From contig CM076142.1 of assembly GCA_038025085.1 (NCBI GenBank), forward strand, positions 5,616,501-5,680,500: a stretch of 64,000 nucleotides of DNA. Direction: 5' to 3'. Under the pieces are notes generated by a model. The model was not told the origin of the DNA, did not search any database, and saw only the letters and a program-made list of their open reading frames with translations. Within the stretch, counting starts at the first letter, position 1. Every line of letters begins with the position of its first letter. The translations under genes and the position numbers were made by a program. Positions 57,599-64,000 of the stretch are shown here, piece after piece. This DNA comes from Tetragonia tetragonoides (Eukaryota; Streptophyta; Magnoliopsida; Caryophyllales; Aizoaceae).

Positions 57599-60065
57599 CT
57601 TCTTTTATAGGGTTGTGATACTTGTGATTTGTGAAGATCCACATCTAGACGATACATTTGTGAATGTTTTATAAGTCAATGAGATAAGATCAAGAACTGT
57701 TGAAGACAAGTAGACAACAATATCAAAACTCTGGCCCTTGAAGACAACAAAATCAGTCCCCAGCCTCCCAAGGCCTACATTGTACATAGTGACCCTGGCT
57801 AGTTTTAATGTTTAGGGGATAGTGACCTTGGATAGTTGGGTATCATATAATACACCCTCAAGATATCACAACAACAACAAAAAAATACTCCATAAAAGAC
57901 TAGAAATTTAATTCCAAATACTAGAAATTAATTTGAGAAAGGGTACAGATGTTCACCCAAGAAAGCATAAATTTAGCCATCTCTGCGCAATCTGATCACC
58001 CTTTTGTTCAATTACTTTAATAAATTTAATAATTATTAGGGAAATGCTACCGATACACTACGTGTCCAATACACAATGTGCTGTCAGCTTCCCTTTGGTT
58101 GAACCAAAAAAAAAAGGAAAATCAAATTAAATTAATTTTGAGTTTGAAATTCAAAACTTTTGGATTCAAATTCAAATGGGTACTAGGTGTATGCCCCGTG
58201 TGATGCACGGGCTTGTAGTTTATCATTAGAAATATATTTTGAATGCTATCAAGTAAATAGGTTAATGATTTATCAATACCGTCTATAATAACTAATATGA
58301 AGTTACCCGTATAAAACCAAAGTTGTGCTATCTGAATATAAAATTGCTTATGTGAAATACAATAATAATTGTTTAGATTTAAATGATAAGTTAAATTTTT
58401 ATTTTTTCATACTCTGAAAAAGTATTCAAACAAATAGTTAAATGACAAATTCACAACCGCGCATACCATCTTGATAAATGTCTTTGGGGACCGTTAGATT
58501 TATACATTCGTGTGCTTATGTAGTCTATAAATTTATCTACCGAGCTTATTAATAGCCAATATACTTCTATTGATTCTTATCTCTCTTTGATTTATAAATT
58601 TTTTTACATAAAATTACTTATGTGTCATGTAATGTGTTTATGACAACGGTTTGATCCATGTAGATGAAATAATTTCCCTTTTTTTTTTATACTTAAGAGA
58701 ATTTATCGAAGAAAATAGTGTTTAAATCTACTTTATTCACATTATTTTACCAAATTAGCATATTGCTCCATCTCCATGAACCATGTACTTTTGTTGGGGT
58801 ATAGAATCACTATGAAGATTAGATGCATATATAATACGTTAATTTATTAGTTAGTTTTAAAGTCTTTATGCATTTATTACTTTGAGTACTTTACCTTATT
58901 AAATTCTTGTATCTAGTTTTTGGTATAGTTTAGTTTAAGGTTTAATTATCTTCATCTATATCTTTCACTCAAATAAATAAATAAATATTTATGTGTCCTA
59001 TTTATTAATTATATAATATGGTTCATGTATCCTCATCAATTGGTTAACTTGGCATTAGTTTTTGAATATGATGATGATTGGACATGATGACATGCAAAAC
59101 ATGTGTGAATACAACAACGCTAGATCAACTTTTAAATAGGATCATTTTATAGTATGTTCTTTTTTAGAAAATTCATACGCCAAAAACTTTTTTCAAGAAA
59201 ATAGTTAAGTGATCAAAAACTTTTTTCAAGAAAATAGTTAAGTGATAGGTTTACAATTAACTACCATTTTCACGTGCTCTGTCAACCGAAATATTAAAAA
59301 CCTTTACATGCTTGTGTAATTCTATAACTTTCTACCATGACAATACCCATTACTAACGTATTTATTCCTCTATGGTCTACATTGTATTAAAATTATTAAT
59401 AATATTTTTTTCATTTAAGAAAATTTTATGTTTAATGTCAAGTATTATGCAGTAGTTGTTTCGATCCACATGGCCAAACTAATTTCCTATTTTTCTAATT
59501 AAAAGAAAATGGTTAAAAAAATAATAGTTATATTTACACCTATTTTACTTAAATATTGTACTAATTTACTACATTTATCCATCTTCATGGAGAATCACTT
59601 TTAATTTTATTTGTTTAATGTCATGTATTATGCAGCGATTGTTTATTTGGATTCATGTAGACAAATTAATCTTTTATTTTTCTAATTAAAAAATACAAAA
59701 AAAAATAATTATATTTACAACTATCTTACTTAACTATTCTACTAATCTACTATATTTCTCCATCTTCATGGAGAATCATTAAAAAAATTCATATGTATAA
59801 TCTACCAAAACATGGATTATATATGTTAGGACTATTTTCTCTTATAAATTAGATTCGTTGTACCTAGTTTTTAGCATAATTTATTTTAAGTTCTTGTACC
59901 ATATTTATGAAATTAATAATGTTCATGTATCGTAATTAATTAGATAACATGGTTCATGTATCATCATTAATTATTTGGGTGACATGACATTGACTTTTAG
60001 ATATGATGATGACTGGGATAGTGATATGGCATGACACGTGTCGATGCAACGACTGTCATGATCCA

Positions 60066-60069
<4 letters not shown>
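57420..60069. other. AT-rich intergenic with diverged duplications
   Basis: Poly-T near 57562-57594. A 34-base tandem duplication lies at about 59177-59245. Diverged repeats share ctaattaaaa...atatttaca and ccatcttcatggagaatca (about 59485-59600 and 59670-59780). No gene. Confidence 0.5.

Positions 60070-60136
<67 letters not shown>
60070..60136. repeat. (AT)n microsatellite
   Basis: About 67 bases of uninterrupted AT. Confidence 0.9.
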
Positions 60137-60140
<4 letters not shown>

Positions 60141-60983
60141 TTAGAGTAGGGTTAGAATCCTAATTGAAGGGGTCCAACTAATTTTTCTCTCTCATAATTC
60201 ATTTCCTTCAAATTGGAGAAAGAAATGGACTCTCTCTCTCTCCTATCTAGTCCCTTCTCAGCACCACCATTATCACCACCACCACCACCGCAGTCACCAC
60301 CGCATTCAGCACCACCACCATCGCTTCATCACCACTACCACTATGTCATCGTCATTATTGCCACCGCCCACCGTGTCACCATCACCATCACCGTGCTATC
60401 ACCACCATTAAAGTACAGGGGAAGAAGGAAATGTTTTAGAGGTGGTGAGGCTGGACATTTCCTCTAGTGTATATTTTGTAAAAGCTAGATCTAGTATTTG
60501 GGCATTTTTATTGTTCTTTAATGGATGATGAACCAATAAATATAAACATGATTTTGTTAAATCACAATTGTTTTTCTCTTTCTTTCCCAACAAATTATTA
60601 CTCTGTCATTTTATTTGGAGTCATTATGATTGTGGGGGCAAAGAGAAGCCCACTGGATGTGTTTGTGAAATTTCTAGTGAGAAATATGGAATCAAACAAG
60701 CATTTGCTCTTTCTATTTTTATTTCTTTTGCTCCATCTTGAAATCGTTAATTAGAAAATGATATAGATTAGTGACAAATGATATCATTGTGTTTCTAGTG
60801 GTAAGTAATTTCCCGGTTGAGTAGTATAAGCTATTTTCCGGCGAGTGAAAATAGTTTCGTTCATCAAATATTTTTCTTGGTGATTAAAAAAATCAATTTT
60901 AGAAATATTTAGGATCCAAATATTTATTAATTAGCAGGAACAATTGAGGTGATTGAGTTGAGGTGGATTTGAAAGTTTTACAG
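60137..60983. other. Intergenic with (CAC)-rich stretch
   Basis: The open frame at 60213-60467 is made of CAC/CCA-rich simple sequence giving Pro/His/Ser; I see no domain. Confidence 0.5.
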
Positions 60984-61160
60984 CATTATAAATTAGGAAC
61001 ATTTGATCCCCTTGAAAAAAAGAAGAAGGAATATTCGATAATGATAATGATTAACATTATAAATTAGGAACATTTGATCCCCTTGAAAAAGAAAAGAAGG
61101 AATATTCGGTAATGATAATGATTAGCATTATAAATTAGGAACATTTGATCACCCAAAAGA
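60984..61160. repeat. 71-base tandem repeat, about 2.5 copies
   Basis: The start word cattataaattaggaacatt recurs at 60984, 61055 and 61126, an exact 71-base period. The first two copies are nearly identical. Confidence 0.85.
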
Positions 61161-63256
61161 AAAATTAGGAACATTTGTGCCTCCCTTGAAGGAAGAAAAG
61201 TATGAATGAAATTAAAATAATCATTTTAGTAACATTAATGTCAAATTAAAAGAATATTATAACTTATAGGGGCACTTTATATGATGGTTACTCTTATTAC
61301 TAATTTCAATTGATTGTGCAGTGTAAGGACCCTCGCAGTTCGTCGCTAAGGTTGGAATGAATAGTTCTTAAATAATACGTCATATGCAACATAATTAATG
61401 GTGATAGGGGAAATAATGAGCAAATAGTGAAGTCGTCACCAATTTTTAAGAAAACAATTGGAAATCATCAAAAGTACACCCAATTACTATTGAGAATTGA
61501 CTCATACCCAAAAGGATCAAAGATTGAGTTCGGGGATGTGCGTACAAAAAGATCAAACGGATCTTATCTAAATCGCCCGAATTAACGATCTCTACTAATC
61601 ATATCCCATGTCAAGTATTTATTTAAACTATATGGTTCCACAAAATTTCGATCATCCAAAGTCCTGAATAGGTGGGTTAAACTTTGCACAATTATATCCA
61701 GTTTACATGCAATTTATCTAACAAGCACAAACCATAAGAAAGAAGCAATAGATAAATGTACTCCTACCTATCATACTTGCTAAACGTGCCAATTATTGCA
61801 TATGCACATTAACAAAATTGTTAGTAACTTCAATTGAAGCACAATGCAAAATTCCTATTTTTATGCTAAAATAAACCTAAAGGCTCACTATATGCTAAAT
61901 AAATACAAAAGATGCAAAATCTAATAAATAAAACATAATAAAAACAATATAAGAATTCAGCCATAATCAAAAGCTAAATAAAACATGATAAAAACAATAA
62001 AAGAGAATTGAAATAATTAATTTAATCCCTCATGATGGCTAATCTGGGCATTCTATTCGGACGGGTCTAGTAGGATTGGACTTTGCTATTTGGTATTGGG
62101 TGTTAGGTTGAATGCAATGGCTTGCTTGAATCTTCAAAATTCAGAATTCTTTATGGTTTAAAGTTTTGTGCTCTCAAAATTGCTCTCAAAGTTATAAATT
62201 GACCAACGACTTCTCTCAAAAGAGGTAAAAAGAAGTATTTATAGAGTTAGGGGACGGAATTAGGGGCCTATGGTTGAAACCCCGGCGCCAAAACTTGGCC
62301 CAACGGCTATGCAGAAGCCCGTTGGGGCCAGCGGCTGCCGTTGAGGCTCAGCGATGGGACATAAAAGTGACCCGTTCAAGATAAGAAGTGACTCACGTTT
62401 GACATTAAAAGTGACCCTTGTTTAAAATAGAGTAACTCTGCAAGTTATCCAAAACACAAACATTTGTTTATATTAACCTTTTACAAGAAAAACTATTAAT
62501 TATAGAGATAATAAATAAATAAAAAGGAGTCAAAATTTCGGCGTCTACCCCTATACCCATATCCCATGTTCTAACCACTAATTAAGAATAATAATTAAGT
62601 AAAGTGAATATTTAAATTATTTAGGAACAACGACAAAAAATTTGTTTAATAATGTAGCAGCTACGGGGGCTAATTATATATTTAGGAGCAACAACGGATT
62701 GAAGTTTTTATTTGTAAATTATGTGCATGTTTTCCCTATTTTTAATAGTACAAGGTTCAAATTTGGTGTAACAATATTGAATTTGTAGTAAAATTTTGGT
62801 CAACCACGAAAGATTAGATGATTTTTAACTCATTTTCTAACAAGATATACATGACCTCTTATCAAATTCAATATTGATTAATAATTGAGATATCATTCAT
62901 TATGTCATTAAATTAAATATGGTTCATTAACTAATTAATTGAAAACAAATTTTGCATTTGTCATGCATCGACATGACTTCATTATCTGATAATAGTTTAA
63001 AACATTTTTCTTGTTATAGTAATCTCATATACTATTAGATGTTTTATGACAACAATAATGTTCGTACTCAATGAAGACATATAACATATAGAAATGAAAA
63101 AGAAAAAACGTAATCGACAAGTTCTTTTGATAACATTTACCTCTTATGACATGCATTAGTGGATTAAATCGTAAGATGGGAAACATATATTATTACAACT
63201 ACACATCCATAGTGAGTGTTATTAACAACAACCAAATAATTTAAATAAGTCGTCTT
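61161..63256. other. Intergenic, possible solo LTR-like segment
   Basis: The segment from tgtaaggaccctcgc (61322) to gtcaaaatttcggcgtctac (about 62548) has the look of a Gypsy-type LTR. I found no clean target duplication, so this stays tentative. It is followed by an AT-rich repeat that recurs at 63582 and 63842. Confidence 0.35.
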
Positions 63257-63537
63257 TTTTGCTAAACAAAAAGAGGTGTGATTGAATGGCGACTGAGGTA
63301 CCCCCTCCTATATCATGTTCGGATTCGCGTGTTCAATAGCGAACATATCATATATACTAGCCGAATAATCAGCGCGAGTATTGGCCCTGTCAACGTAGCA
63401 CCGACAAGGGGTTAGTATAGTTCCTAGAAGCCAGCAGACACAAGACATAGGGGGAATGAGGATTAGAACACATGGGATTGCCTTACCAAACCACTTGGGA
63501 GTAAGCTTTGAACCACTAGACCACCACCCTTGTTGGT
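63257..63537 (-). mobile_element. tRNA-derived SINE, minus strand
   Basis: On the minus strand a box A-like TGGTCTAGTGG and a box B-like GTTCTAATCC are spaced as in a tRNA promoter near the 63530 end. A 14-base duplication with one mismatch (aaataagtcgtctt / aaataagtcatctt) lies at 63243-63256 and 63538-63551. Confidence 0.65.
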
Positions 63538-63551
63538 AAATAAGTCATCTT

Positions 63552-64000
63552 AAAAGGGTATTTTATTTATATTTTGTCTACACCCTATACCCTATACCCT
63601 ATACCCCATACGACCATACCCCATATCCTATATTCTAACTACTAAGAATAACAATTAGGCATAATGAATATTTATTTAGGAACAACGAGGGTAAATTTGT
63701 ATAATAATGTAGCAACTACGGGAGGGTAATTATATATTTAGGAGCAATAATGAAATGATGTTTTTATTTGTTAATCATGTACATGTTTTCTTAATTATAT
63801 ATCATGAAAAAGTACAAATGAATGCGGGGAAATATTAGAGTGAATATATATTTAGGAACAATGACAAATTAAATTTTTTTACATGGAAAAATTTGTATAA
63901 TAATGTATGTAGCATAAAAGAGTAATTATATATTTGATTAGGAGCAACGACGATTTAATATATTTAATTAGGAGCAACGACGAATTGATATTTTTATATT
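63552..64000. repeat. Repeat related to 62549-62760, two further copies
   Basis: Phrases such as ttaggaacaac-a, taataatgtagca-ctacggg and aattatatatttaggagcaa recur at 62620-62700, 63675-63750 and 63850-63950. The second copy starts with three accctat units (63586-63606). Confidence 0.6.

Noticed and set aside
60213..60467. 84-codon open frame rich in Pro/His/Ser
   Set aside because: Produced by CAC/CCA simple sequence; no domain, no splice partners and no promoter evidence.
63586..63606. Interstitial telomere repeat
   Set aside because: The unit is ACCCTAT rather than the plant telomere unit CCCTAAA, and only three copies are present.

Overview
The window is plant nuclear DNA. It has many short exons with GT/AG introns, TATA boxes, AT-rich intergenic sequence, and plant families of LTR elements, SINEs, MULEs, hAT-like elements and MITEs. 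The GH32 copies resemble sugar-beet fructan 6-exohydrolase at a key residue, so Caryophyllales/Amaranthaceae is my best guess for the source. That is inference; no sequence here fixes the species.

Layout. (1) 1-5656 and 19414-26022 hold four GH32 acid-invertase/fructan-exohydrolase copies, all on the + strand. Copy 1 runs in from outside the window and has the residues of a true cell-wall invertase. Copy 2 is complete but altered at several sucrose-binding positions. Copy 3 lacks its 5' exons and ends in KDEL. Copy 4 is complete, 6-FEH-like, and has an unusual split first exon. (2) Between copies 2 and 3 (6748-18013, minus strand) lies a broken CC-NBS-LRR resistance gene. Its NB-ARC exon is missing, its LRR part is frameshifted, and its first exon is split by a complete Ty1/copia element (13273-17954) with 317-bp LTRs and a perfect 5-bp target duplication. 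(3) 27190-28735 is a degenerate tandem array of ~310-bp monomers. (4) 30724-31275 encodes a secreted invertase inhibitor of the PMEI fold, about 4.7 kb from copy 4. (5) 32050-44567 (minus) holds two intact tandem NAP1 histone-chaperone genes of 361 and 389 aa, both ending in the prenylation motif CKQQ. (6) 46489-51605 (minus) is a 12-exon plastid-type glyoxylate/succinic semialdehyde reductase gene. (7) 52338-54221 (minus) is a two-exon FHA-domain protein gene with a very acidic tail. (8) 55056-56416 is a Pack-MULE with a 9-bp target duplication carrying two exon fragments of an NADPH oxidase (RBOH) gene. (9) 56426-64000 has no convincing gene; it is AT-rich with repeats, an hAT-like element and a SINE.

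Functional themes. The left half links apoplastic sucrose/fructan hydrolases with a predicted invertase inhibitor. The enzyme copies have diverged at the positions known to separate invertases from FEHs. The right half is conserved single-copy or duplicated housekeeping genes whose introns collected SINEs and MITEs. Many mobile elements are still delimited by clear target-site duplications, so their ends can be given to the base.

Exon coordinates were set by hand from GT/AG borders, conserved family exon structure and reading-frame continuity. For copies 2 and 4, both NAP1 genes, the reductase and the FHA gene the exon lengths sum to an exact multiple of three.
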